From: Cymodocea nodosa
Lineage: Eukaryota > Streptophyta > Magnoliopsida > Alismatales > Cymodoceaceae
Assembly: GCA_036874045.1 (NCBI GenBank)
Contig: CM072336.1
Span: forward strand, 10,816,501-10,880,500
Direction: 5' to 3'
Length of the DNA stretch: 64,000 nucleotides
Shown here: piece by piece, positions 34,454-45,263 of the stretch
Layout of the letters: each line of letters starts with the position of its first letter
Numbering within the stretch: the stretch's first letter is position 1
Notes under the pieces: generated by a model
The model's input: only the letters and a program-made list of their open reading frames with translations
What the model was told of the DNA's origin: nothing
The model's database searches: none
Translations under genes and position numbers: made by a program

Positions 34454-35119
34454 TCACAAGCCTCTTTGTCTTCGAAAAATACTGATAAGAGTATCTGAAA
34501 TTTGCTTTGTAATTTCTGTACTTACTTTGTTTATCTAATCAATTACTACTTGATTTAAATCATTTTGTGAAACTTGTGATGGTTGTTGTAAAAATTCAGA
34601 ATAGATGTCTGTATTTATACCTGTATTTGTATCTGTATGTATACTTGTATTTATATCTGTATGTATACTTGTATTTATATTTGTATATTGATGTTGTTTT
34701 GAAAATTGTGTTGATTGTTGCTGTTGTTGTTGTGACTGTGTTTGCCGATCCTGTTGTTGTTGTTGTTGAATTACAGGTGTATCTACTTCCTAGTATTTTT
34801 GGGGTTCCTTTGTAGAGAAAGATCTTGACTTTAATCTTTTCTGTGGCCAAGGTGTAATATCTATTTGACTTGCCACAATTCTCAAAATTGTATCACCATA
34901 AAATAGTTTACTCTACAAATGTAAGATATGAGAAACAAAAATATCATACTAGTTCACCTGTATATGGTTAATTAATGCATATGTAGCATAAAGACAACAT
35001 CTGCCAACTTCTGCACCATGACCAAACCTCTGAAATAATGAAGCATGCAGTATTTTTGCAATAAAACGTGCTTGGCCATTTAAATCATTTAGTAATCTCA
35101 ATGGTTTGTTGGCAGTTGG
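34454..35119 (-). pseudogene. Element E ORF3, C-terminal part
   Basis: Continues ORF3 after element F: LLNDLNGQARFIAKILHASL, CLYATYALINHIQVN, a Gln-rich run, then a 24-bp in-frame tandem repeat (about 34600-34685) giving NTSIHTDI-like octapeptides. It ends RQRGL-stop near 34454. The tail 34175-34453 is non-coding with two PPT-like tracts. Confidence 0.75.
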
Positions 35120-36679
35120 TGTTAGAACTCGAGTATTTTGATAATGCAAAACCTATGTGAGGAAACATATTGTATTTCATAGTTAAGTTAGTGTAGCATT
35201 AGATCAGAAGGCAAATAGAACAAATTCCAAGCAGACGAACAGATGGAGAAGGTTCCAGATGATACTACCTTAAAGTTACAGGAAAATTAGACAATTACAG
35301 GTCCAAGTATCCGAAGAGTAAAACAGCAGCAAGTCCATCAGATAGTTAGAAGGATAACTATCCGATTTTACAAAGTCTTCGGAGAGTTATTTAATAAGAC
35401 AGTTAAGTTGGTTGAATGATCGGAGAGTTATGGAGTTAACTATCCAAAAGAAAATGAAAATTTGAAAAGTTAGAAAGGCTAACTATCTGAAACTTAAGTC
35501 ATTCAATTAACCACGTGTAGAAATACAAAACAGAATCTTAAAGGACTTTATCGGAGAGTTAGATAACTATCCGAAATTTCAAAGAGAGTTTTGGTAAGTT
35601 ATAGTTTAACTATCCGAAACTTAAGTTATTGAAATTGCCACGTGTAGAATTCCAGAAAAAAGATCATTTAAGTTTTCGTAGAGTTAGAAAGATAGTTATC
35701 TGAAATCCCAAGAAGGTTTCGGTGAGTTACATTATTAACTATCCGAAACTTAAGTTATGATTTTATGCACATGCAGATTTGAAGGGACAGTTGTCAAAGA
35801 CTTAAAAGAAAGTTTGGAGAGTTACAGTAGTTAACTATCCGAAAGTTAGGAGCTCTTTTCGGTAAGTTAAATACAAGACTCCGAACACTTGATATTACAT
35901 GTGAGCAACTTAAAATCCTCACGTGGCTCAGATAACAGAATATGAGTGATGAATCGATAAGTTATGGATGCTTTTCGGTAAGTTATTTTTATAACCATCC
36001 GAAAGCCTGAGATTTTCGGAAGGTTACTTACTGAACATCAGATAGAACGGTAACTTACCATATTTAGGTCTGATTATATACCAAGTACAACAGAATACAT
36101 CCGTTGAAAGAAAAATATGATCGTTATACCTTTGGTATAAATATGAGGAGTTTAAGAGAAGAAAAGACAGAGATAACGTATATACCATATATAGTGAGCT
36201 ACACTCCAATTTCAATTACACTCAAGTCTGCAAACAGTGAAGCATACTTTAAAGATCTACTGCAGAAAAAGCTCTATGCATCAAAACTCTGATTGAAAGA
36301 CTCAAGCTGTTGGTTTGTGGCTTCAACCTGAAAGCTACATTCAGTTGTTGGTTTGAGTTTCGACCTGAAAACTCTAGAGGTTGGTTTACTGAAGTTTATA
36401 CTTGAAAACTTCTGTGTAGTTGGTTCTTGCTTTGACTTGAAAGCAAGTGTGTAAGTGTTGAAACACTTAGTGAAGCCCAAGTGAATCTTGAGGGTGGACT
36501 AGCCAAGTTGGTGAACCACCTAAAATTTGCTGTGTGTTACCTTTCTTTACTGCTTTGCATTCATTTAGTTTCATCTCATTTCATTTCTATTGAATCATTC
36601 GATTCAACAATCAAAAGATTTTAAAAAATTACACACATTCACCATTCACCCCCCTTTGGTGAGTTTACCGATCCTAACA
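35120..36679 (+). repeat. Element F 5' LTR
   Basis: U3 from about 35300 to 36065 carries well over a dozen half-sites such as CGGAGAGTTA, CGGTAAGTTA and TAACTATCCG. A perfect-spacing inverted pair is at 35552-35573. The conserved 62-codon ORF at 36104-36292 is found in both LTRs only because they are copies. Confidence 0.93.
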
Positions 36680-36681
36680 AT

Positions 36682-36695
36682 TGGTATCAGAGCTT
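36682..36695 (+). other. Element F primer binding site
   Basis: TGGTATCAGAGCTT, two bases after the LTR; initiator-Met type. Confidence 0.88.
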
Positions 36696-36730
36696 AGTTA
36701 ATCCTTCATAAGATTTAACCATCTAGATTT

Positions 36731-38035
36731 ATGACTCAATTTGCTAAGGGACAAAACATCCACAAACCTCCTCTATTCGATGGTTCCAATTATAACTATT
36801 GGAAGAATAGAATGGAGTGCTTCCTTAGGAGTTCTAATGTTAAACTCTGGAGGATTGTTGTTCTTGGAACTATACTTCCAACCAGTGATGTTATGAACTG
36901 GTTTGAGGAGAATGAGAAACTCATCTAGTTAGATGCTAGAGGGTTGAATGCCATTTATTGTGCACTAACTATTGATCAATATAATAAAGTGTCTGTACGT
37001 AAGTCTGCTCATGAGGCTTGGAAAATCCTTCAAGTTACTCACGAAGGTACAAGCCAAGTTAAGGATACAAAAATCAATATCCTGTTGAGAAAACTAGAAC
37101 TATTTAAAATGAATGATAATGAAAACATAACTGAAATGTTTTCAAGATTTACTGAAATCATTAATAGTTTGAAAGGCTTGGGAAATGAATTCTCTTCACG
37201 TGAACAAGTATAGAAGATCCTGAGGAGCTTAGCTGTTGAGTGGAAATAGAAGTCCACATCTATTCAAGATTCCAAGGATCTCAACAACTACACAGTTGAA
37301 GAACTGTTGGGCAATCTTCTAGCCCACAAAGTTCAGATGACGGACTGGAAAGAGCAAGAAGGAGCTGTTGAAAAGAAAGCTGAAAAGAAAAAGGAAATAG
37401 CATTTCCATCTACAGAAGAAGCTCCAAGCTCAGATGATGATGAGATCATGTTGCTGGCAAGGAACTTCAGAAAGTTCATGAAGAAAAAGAATAAGCCCAA
37501 CTCCTCTAAAAGAACTGTCCCTATATGTTTCAAATGTAAAAGGCAATGGCACATACAGACCTTCTATCCATTTCAGACAGAAGAGGATCAAGGAGATAAG
37601 AAGAAGAGATTGAAGGACAAAAAGAAGATGGCTCTCAAAGCTACGTGGGATGACAGTAGCTCTTCAAGCTGTTCATCAGATTCTAAAGATGAAGCTGCAG
37701 CCAACGTGTGTTTTGCAGCACAAGAGGTATGTTCTTCTTCCTCTAGTTCAGAAAATGAGCATGATGATTTAGACATAAACAATCTTCTGTCTACTGTAGA
37801 TAATTTATATGTGAAGTGTAGAGAATTTAAGAAAGAAATTAAAAGGTTAAATCATTGCTTAGAAAATTCATTTGCTGAATTAGAATCAATTATAGTTGAA
37901 AATAGAAATCTAAAATCAAATTTAGATAAGTATAGTTGTGTTAACTGTGAATTAAAAGAAGAAAATAAAAATCTATTAACTACTATATCAGATTTGAAAG
38001 ATACCATATGTAAATTTACTCAAGGTCAAAAATGA
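36731..38035 (+). pseudogene. Element F Gag
   Basis: It starts MTQFAKGQNIHKPPLFDGSN, 35 bases after the primer site. The capsid region includes YYCALTIDQYNKVS-like sequence and LFKMNDNENITEMFSRF. The zinc knuckle reads CFKCKRQWHIQTFY, with the last Cys lost to Tyr, so it is defective. An acidic Ser-rich stretch and a coiled-coil tail (LDKYSCVNCELKEENKNLL) end at TGA 38033. In-frame TAG stops are at 36926, 37211 and about 37248, all in one frame. Confidence 0.88.
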
Positions 38036-39600
38036 TTAAATAAAATAATAGGATCTCAACAATCAAATGGGAATAAATATGGCCTAGGGTATGCTACACC
38101 ACAAGAAATACCTTATTGTGGTGGAGTGATTCGATCTTATAGAGATGGCACCACTATGTTTGCCATCAAACGAAGATCAGGTCATATGTGGCTACCAAGA
38201 GGCAATAGATTTAATATTTTAAGGACTAACTCTATTGGACCTAAGAAGATTTGGGTACCAAAAGCTTTAGTTTCAGTATGATTTGCAAGATGACAAGGAG
38301 TTTCAAGCACGTTCAACTAAATGGATCGTGGACAGTGGATGCTCAAAGCACATGACAGGTAAGAAAAGTTTTTTTGATTCTGTTAAAAACTTAAGTTCAG
38401 GATCTGTTAAGTTTGGAAATAATGAAAAGTGTAAAATAACTGCAATAGGAAATATTACATCTAAAAATGGTATAATTGAGAATGTCTTGCATGTAAATGA
38501 ATTAAAACAAAATTTGTTAAGTGTAGGGCAATTATGTGATAAAGGTTATACTGTTTCTTTTAATGCTGAAAATTGTTACATTATTGATCTAGCCACGAAT
38601 GATACAAAATTTACTAGTATTAGAAATTGCTCAATATATTCATTAAACTTTCCATGTGAAAATTCTACAAGCAATTCCTGTTTGGTAGCAACTAGTGAAG
38701 ATGATTGGGTGTGGTATAGAAGACTTGGCCACATCAGTATGAAGAATATCAGAAAGCTATCCATAGGTGATCTTGTCAGGGGTCTGCCTAAACTCACTTT
38801 TAAGAAAGATAGAGTGTGCAGTGAGTGTATGCTAGGGAAGCAGAAGAGAACTACTCTTCACAGCAAAAATGTTTTTACCACCAAAAGGCCATTGGAATTG
38901 CTACATTTGGATTTGTTTGGTCCTTCTCAAGTATCAAGTCTTGGGGGTCGAAAATATACCTTTGTTATTGTTGATGATTTCTCTAGATTAACTTGGGTAA
39001 TATTTTTGACACATAAAAATGAAACCTGCAATGAGTTCAGGAATTTTTGCATAAGAGTTCAGAATAAGAAGGAACTAATAGTGAAGAAAATCAGAAGTGA
39101 TCATGGAGGAGAATTTGAAAATTATGAATTTGAAAATCTTTGCAATTCATTCAGAATTCTACATGAATTCTCCTGTCCTAGAACTCTTGCTCAAAATATA
39201 GTTGTGGAAAGGAAAAATAGGACACTGCAAGAAATGGCTAGAACTATGTTAAATGCCATGGATCTACCTAAATTTCTCTAGGCAGAAGTTGTAGGAACAG
39301 CTTGTCACATTTCCAACAGAACTCACATTAGATCCATGTTGAATAAGACACCATTTGAAATTTGGTTTAATAAGACTCCAAATGTTGGCTATTTTAAGAC
39401 ATTTGAATTCAAATGCTTTGTCTTAAATACAGGAAATGCTAAAGACAAGTTTGATACAAAGTTTGAACCTGCCATACTTGTTGGTTACTCCTCTAGAAGC
39501 AAAGCTTACAGGGTATATTTTGCTAAAGATAGAAGAGTAGAGGAGAGTATAAATGTTCAGTTTGATGAAGATATGATCTAGAATTTCAAAAATTTGGAGA
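38036..39600 (+). pseudogene. Element F protease and integrase
   Basis: After a Gag-side linker (38036-38280) and a frame change near 38280, the ORF has WIVDSGCSKHMTG (protease). The zinc region is WYRRLGHISM...CSECMLGKQKR. The integrase catalytic segments are LHLDLFGPS, IRSDHGGEFEN and AQNIVVERKNRTLQEM, where QNG is usual. TAG at 39279 replaces a Trp codon (expected FLWAEVV). The frame continues to 39581 with LVGYSSRSKAYRVY, and another TAG follows at 39579. Confidence 0.9.
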
Positions 39601-40690
39601 TTAAAAATGATAGTGAAAATGAATACTTTGAAGATGATAGCTGCAAGCAGAAACTCATTTCACAAGCGTTAGATCAGAATCTCAACAATAGGTATCAGAA
39701 TCATAACAGTTGGAAGTTCAGATCTGATCATCTCGAGGAACAAATTATTGGAAATATATCTAAAGGGGTACAAACTAGAAGCAAAGCACAAGATATCTGC
39801 AATTTTTGTGCATTTGTGTTAGAAATAGAGCCAAAATCAGTAGATGAAGCATGTAAGGATACCTACTGGACAATGGCTATGTAGGAAGAATTAAATCAGT
39901 TCCAGAAAAACAATGTTTGGGAACTAGTAGAAAAACTTGTAGGAAAATTCAGCATTGGAACTAAATGGATTTTCAAAAACAAACTAGAGAAGAAGGTAAC
40001 ATTCTCAGAAATAAAGCTTGATTAGTTGCATAAGGCTACAATCAGTAGGAAGGTATTGACTATGAAGAAACTTTTGCTCCTATAGCCAGGATTGAAGCTA
40101 TCAGAATGTTGCTTGCTTTTGCAAGTAGTATGAAGATAAGATTGTTTCAGATGGATGTGAAAAGTGCCTTCTTAAATGGAGAAATTTAGGAAGAAGTGTT
40201 TGTCAAACGTCCTGGATTTGAAGATGAATTCAAGCCGGATCATGTCTACAAACTAAGAAAGGCTCTATATGGTTTGAAACAAGCACCCAGAGCTTGGTAT
40301 GAGAAATTGAAAAAGTTTTTAACTGAAAACAATTTTTCTATAGGCAAAGTGGACAACACTTTGTTTATCAAAACTTTTGATGTGCATATTTTGATTATAC
40401 AGATATATGTTGATGATATAGTCTTTGGAGCCACTTCAGAAGATCTCTATCATGAATTTCAAAATTTGATGAAAAATAAATTCGAAATGAGCATGATGGG
40501 AGAATTGAAGTTTTTCTTGGGATTACAGATTCATCAAGTGCATAATGACATTTTTGTCAACCAAGAAAAATACTGCAAAGAGATGTTGAAGAAATTTGGT
40601 TATGAAAACATCAAACCTGCAAATACTCCAATGAGTTCAAGCATTAAATTGGAAATTGATGATTCAAGTGTTGTAGTAGATCAAAAGCAA
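39601..40690 (+). pseudogene. Element F reverse transcriptase
   Basis: Linker, then WTMAM-stop-EELNQFQKNNVWELV, KWIFKNK, a frameshift near 39990, stops TGA and TAA near 40020-40035 (expected ARLVAQGY), [14 protein letters not shown]-stop-EEVFV, [19 protein letters not shown] and the catalytic IYVDDIVFGATS. Both catalytic Asp residues are present. (Regions, not one continuous quote.). Confidence 0.89.
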
Positions 40691-41359
40691 TATAGAGGTA
40701 TGATTGGATCCTTGTTATACCTTTCAGCTAGTAGGCCAAATATTATGTTCAGTGTATGCTTGTGTGCTAGATTTCAAGCATCACCAAAGGAATCGCACTT
40801 GAAATCAGTCAAAAGGATTTTCAGATATCTACAAGGAATAAAAGATTTCAGACTATTCTACTTAGTTGACAATAATCTGATTTTAACAGGCTATAGTGAT
40901 GTAGATTATGCAGGCAACAGATCTGACAAAAAAAGCACTAGTGGTAATTGTCAATTACTTGGAAATTCTTTAATCTCCTAGTTTAGTAGGAAACAAAATT
41001 GTATAGCTTTATCTACTACTGAAGTCGAGTATATTGCAGTAGGATTGTGTTGTGCTCAAATCCTTTGGATGCAGCAAACTCTAGCAAATTACAGACTGAA
41101 AATTCAAAATTCAATCATATTTTGTGATAACAACAGTGCAATCAGTCTATCTAAGAATACAATACTTTATTCCAAAGCCAAGCATATCGAGATCAGACAT
41201 CACTTTCTAAGAGATCATGTGAAAAAAGGGAACATCTCACTTAAGTTTGTGCCAACAGAAAATCAACTTGCAGATATTTTCACCAAACCTTTAAATGAAT
41301 CAACTTTTAATCATATTAGAAGAAATCTAGGCATATGCTCTTTACAAGATCTTTAAATA
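40691..41359 (+). pseudogene. Element F RNase H
   Basis: YRGMIGSLLYLSASRPNIMF leads into GYSDVDYAGNRSDKKSTSGN, a TAG at 40979 replacing Trp (expected SLISWFS), STTEVEYIAVG, CDNNSAISLSKN, HIEIRHHFLRDHV and QLADIFTKPLNESTF, ending LQDL-stop at 41356. It is followed by a 400-base non-coding tail to the PPT. Confidence 0.89.
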
Positions 41360-41753
41360 TTTTTTCTTCATCAAGCTCACCATATGGGTGCTTGTTTTCT
41401 GCTAACTTATACTCGTGCAGGATATATTCAATATCAATTTTATAGTCCTCACCTTTTTATATAATGACAAAAACGGGGAGAAGAATTTGGAAATTAGTGA
41501 AGTATATGGTCACTTACAGTATTTCCAGCAAAAACTGAAAGAGAATTATTAAAAGGTGAAGAAAAACTTAGCACACAAATAGGGGGAGAAGACAACACAA
41601 AGTAAAGGGGAGGAATCCCTCCACGTTAGTATATTCTTGATAAATTCCTATTTTATTTAGTTCTTTGTGTGACTGAATGTATAGAAATACTCTAGGGAGT
41701 GAAATACATGTAAATAAATGTAAAGGTTTTTGTCATTATCAAAAGGGGGAGAT

Positions 41754-43314
41754 TGTTAGAACCTGAGTATTTTGATAATGCAAAACCTATGTGAGGAAAC
41801 ATATTGTATTTCATAGTTAAGTTAGTGTAGCATTAGATCAGAAGGCAAATAGAACAAATTCCAAGCAGACGAACAGATGGAGAAGGTTCTAGATGATACT
41901 GCCTTAAAGTTACAGAAAAATCGGATAGTTACAGGTCCAAGTATCTGAAGAGTAAAACAACAGCAAGTCCATCAGATAGTTAGAAGGATAACTATCCGAT
42001 TTTACAAAGCCTTTGGAGAGTTATTTAATCAGATAGTTAAGTTGGTTGAATGATCGAAGAGTTATGGAGTTAACTATTCGAAAGAAAAAGGAAATTCGGA
42101 AAGTTAGAAAGGCTAACTATCCGAAACTTAAGTCATTCAATTAACCACGTGTAGAAATACAAAATAGAATCTTAAAGGACTTTATCGGAGAGTTAGATAA
42201 CTATTCAAAATTTCAAAGAGAGTTTCGGTAAGTTACAGTTTAACTATCCAAAACTTAAGTTATTGAAATTGCCACGAGCAGAATTCCAGAAAGAAGATCA
42301 TTTAAGTTTTCAAAGAGTTAGAAAGATAACTATCCGAAATCTCAAGAAGGTTTCAGTGAGTTACATTATTAACTATCTGAAACTTAAGTTATGATTTTAT
42401 GCACATGCAGATTTGAAGGGACAGCTGTCGGAGACTTAAAAGAAAGTTTGGAGAGTTACAATAGTTAACTATCCGAAAGTTAGGAGCTCTTTTCGGTAAG
42501 TTAAATACAAGACTCCGAACACTTAACATTACACGTGAGTAACTTAAAATCCTCACGTGACTTAGATAACAGAATATGAGTGATGAATCGGTAAGTTATG
42601 GATGCTTTTCGGTAAGTTATTTTTATAACCATCCAAAAGCCTAAGATTTTCGGAAGGTTACTTACTGAACATCAGACAGAACGATAACTTACCATATTTA
42701 GGTCTGATTATTTACCAAGTATAGCAGAATACATCCTTTGAAAGAAAAATATGATCGTTATACCTTTGGTATAAATATGAGGAGTTTAAGAGAAGAAAAG
42801 ATAGAGATAACGTATATACCATATATAGTGAGCTACACTCCAATTTCAATTACACTCAAGTCTGCAAACAGTGAAGCATACTTTAAAGATCTACTGCAGA
42901 AAAAGCTCTATGCGTCAAAACTCTGATTGAAAGACTCAAGCTGTTGGTTCGTGACTTCAACCTGAAAGCTACATTCAGTTGTTGGTTTGAGTTTTGACGT
43001 GAAAACTCTAGAGGTTGGTTTACTGAAGTTTATACTTGAAAACTTCTGTATAGTTGGTTATTGCTTTGACCTGAAAGCAAGTGTGTAAGTGTTGAAACAC
43101 TTAGTGAAGCCCAAGTGAATCTTGGGGGTGGACTAGCCAAGTTGGTGAACCACCTAAAATTTGTTGTGTGTTACCTTTCTTTACTACTTTGCATTCGTTT
43201 AGTTTCAACTCATTTCATTTCTGTTGAATCATTCGATTCAATAATCAAAAGATTTTAAAAAATTACACACATTCACCATTCACCCCCCCTTTGGTGAGTC
43301 TACCGATCCTAATA
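41754..43314 (+). repeat. Element F 3' LTR
   Basis: Copy of 35120-36679, directly after PPT CAAAAGGGGGAGAT. The terminal CA is changed to TA. The same AGTTA-type array lies at about 41920-42690. Confidence 0.93.
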
Positions 43315-45263
43315 GTTAGATCTTTGGCTAAACTTTTAATGTCCCATCCCAATTGATAAACTTGTTTTCTTTCTGATAATTTAACTCCTTCATTTTTCAA
43401 ACCAAGTACTTGATAAAATAAATATGGAGTTAAATATATGTCATTATCTTGTATATTGGAAACAGGAATACCTTCTTCCACTATTAAGTTTGAGTAAAAA
43501 CAACTGATAAGTTCTGGTATAACAAGATGGCCTAGCTATTGTGGAAGTAGAGTCAACAAGCCTTGAAATTCAAACATTTCTCGTATATGTGCCATCCCTT
43601 CAAACTTAACTAGTCTTGAATATAAAATTGTAAAAGTTTTATATGTTTGAAATTTGTCATAACAGGAACTATTTCTAAACCATAATAATGTATTTTCGTC
43701 TAAACTCTATTCAGGATTAGGTATTTTCCTATCATGATGTTCTGATTTGGGACTGGTTTCAATATTATCAGTAGTATCTATATTTTCAGAGCTTTCAGAA
43801 CTAGTGAAATTTCTATCGAAGCTGGTATAAATGTTTGAAATATTTGTTATTGTCATACCAATAATCTACTGAAATTCTTCTATTTGATCTTCTTGAGACA
43901 TATTAGTAGCAACAGTCTCTATATTAATCTGTCTATCAGCAACATGTATATCTATGATTGATCTATACAACAACTGTCTCTATAGGAAAGAATGTTCTAT
44001 AATAGATTCATTTTGTATTTCTGAAATTTCTATACTTAAGACATTAGTAGTGTGATATTCAATTTGTAACTATGTATGTTGTTGATTATATACATTTATC
44101 AACAAGTATATTATATACTGTAACAGACATCCATATGTATAAACTGTAGTATAAGCAACTATACCAAAAATCAAAAGTTTCTGTCCAAGATACAGTTAGA
44201 GGAAGAATATCTATACATTCCTCTTCAGATGAAATATCTTCAACATTCATAGACTCAGTGTCTATATCATCAAAAATATCATCAAAATTGATATCATCTG
44301 TATATGTATCATCAAAATGTCTTACATATTCTCTTTTCGTAGGAAAAGAATGTGTGCTTGCAGCATGATGTGAAAAACTATCTATTGTATTAAAAGATAC
44401 ATTATGCACTAATGTGACACAATACCTTAGAGTGTATGCATGTAATCCAATATTTGTCACATCTGTTGGGATTCCTGACACAAACATCTGTCCAACTTCT
44501 GTAATGGAACATAGTTTTCCATTTTTAATGATTCTTCTTTTTGCTGCAATATTCCTTGTACACCTACAGTTAGTCCAAAATATTCTATTGTCTTTTTCTT
44601 TTTCCAACTATATGTCTGCAATGTTTTTGGTTGTTCAAGAGGTTCTAAAATTTTCTTAATTTCTCCTATTAAAGGCACCTGTGGTCGTGATGGCCCTTCA
44701 CCATGATGCCTAAGTGGTAATAATGGAATATAGAGTTTTAAGGTCTCAACCTCTGCCATTTTTAGTTGATAAACTTTTTGTCCTTCACTACAAAGGCCCA
44801 TTTTCCTAATGGCAGTTTTCTATTCATTTATATACTATTGAATGTCATCTAAAATAGTCGAGGGAAAATAATGTTGGGAATACAAGGATTCTAATTCCCT
44901 ATTTGCATTTTCTATCATTTGTCCCAATTTCTTTCCATAGTAAGTGATAGACTGTACCGATTTTTCTAGTACATGTCCAGAACTTGTAACAACCATAGGA
45001 TTAGGTTGTAAAGTTCGTTTCCATAGTTGTAATGTAGAAAGTTTAGTCTGTTTTAGTCTAAATTGTGTTTCAGCATAATTGCGAATAAACTTTCAACAGA
45101 AATTTTTCTCGTCTTGAACAGCTTTTCTAATTTCATGTAGTACTTCATTTGTAAAAGTGTACCTTGAGTAGATGTCGTTGATTTCACTTTGTATTTTCTG
45201 AAGTTCCAACTCTCTTTTCTACACTTTTGTCATTCTACTACGTCCTCTTCCACGTCTTGACAT
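43315..45263 (-). pseudogene. Element E ORF3, N-terminal and central part
   Basis: It starts at 45263 with MSRRGRGRSRMTKVQKREL, a basic N-terminus. Then come SITYYGKKLGQMIENANREL, SLYSQHYFPS, MGLCSEGQKVYQLKMAEVE, the acidic DDTYTDDINFDDIFDDID stretch, the hydrophobic FWYSCLYYSLYIW segment, and FEFQGLLTLL-LFYQVLGLKNEGVKL (regions, not continuous). It is cut by element F at 43314 and continues at 34454-35119. One or two frameshifts and several TAG stops. Homologous to D and G ORF3. Confidence 0.75.

Larger units (their letters stand above)
35120..43314 (+). mobile_element. Element F: family-3 Ty1/copia retrotransposon, complete but decayed
   Basis: LTRs 35120-36679 and 41754-43314 (about 1560 bases, TGTTAGAAC...CCTAACA; the 3' copy ends CCTAATA). 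Target duplication GTTGG at 35115-35119 and GTTAG at 43315-43319; D's undisturbed sequence shows GTTAG. Initiator-Met primer site TGGTATCAGAGC at 36682. PPT CAAAAGGGGGAGAT ends at 41753, with a second PPT-like tract near 41465-41483. Gag, protease, integrase, RT and RNase H are present; no ORF3. LTRs differ by roughly 4-5% over the first ~330 bases by eye. It is inserted in E's ORF3. Confidence 0.94.

Noticed and set aside
36104-36292. 62-codon ORF present in both F LTRs (also 42738-42926)
   Set aside because: Same reason: LTR duplication. No domain or codon signal seen.
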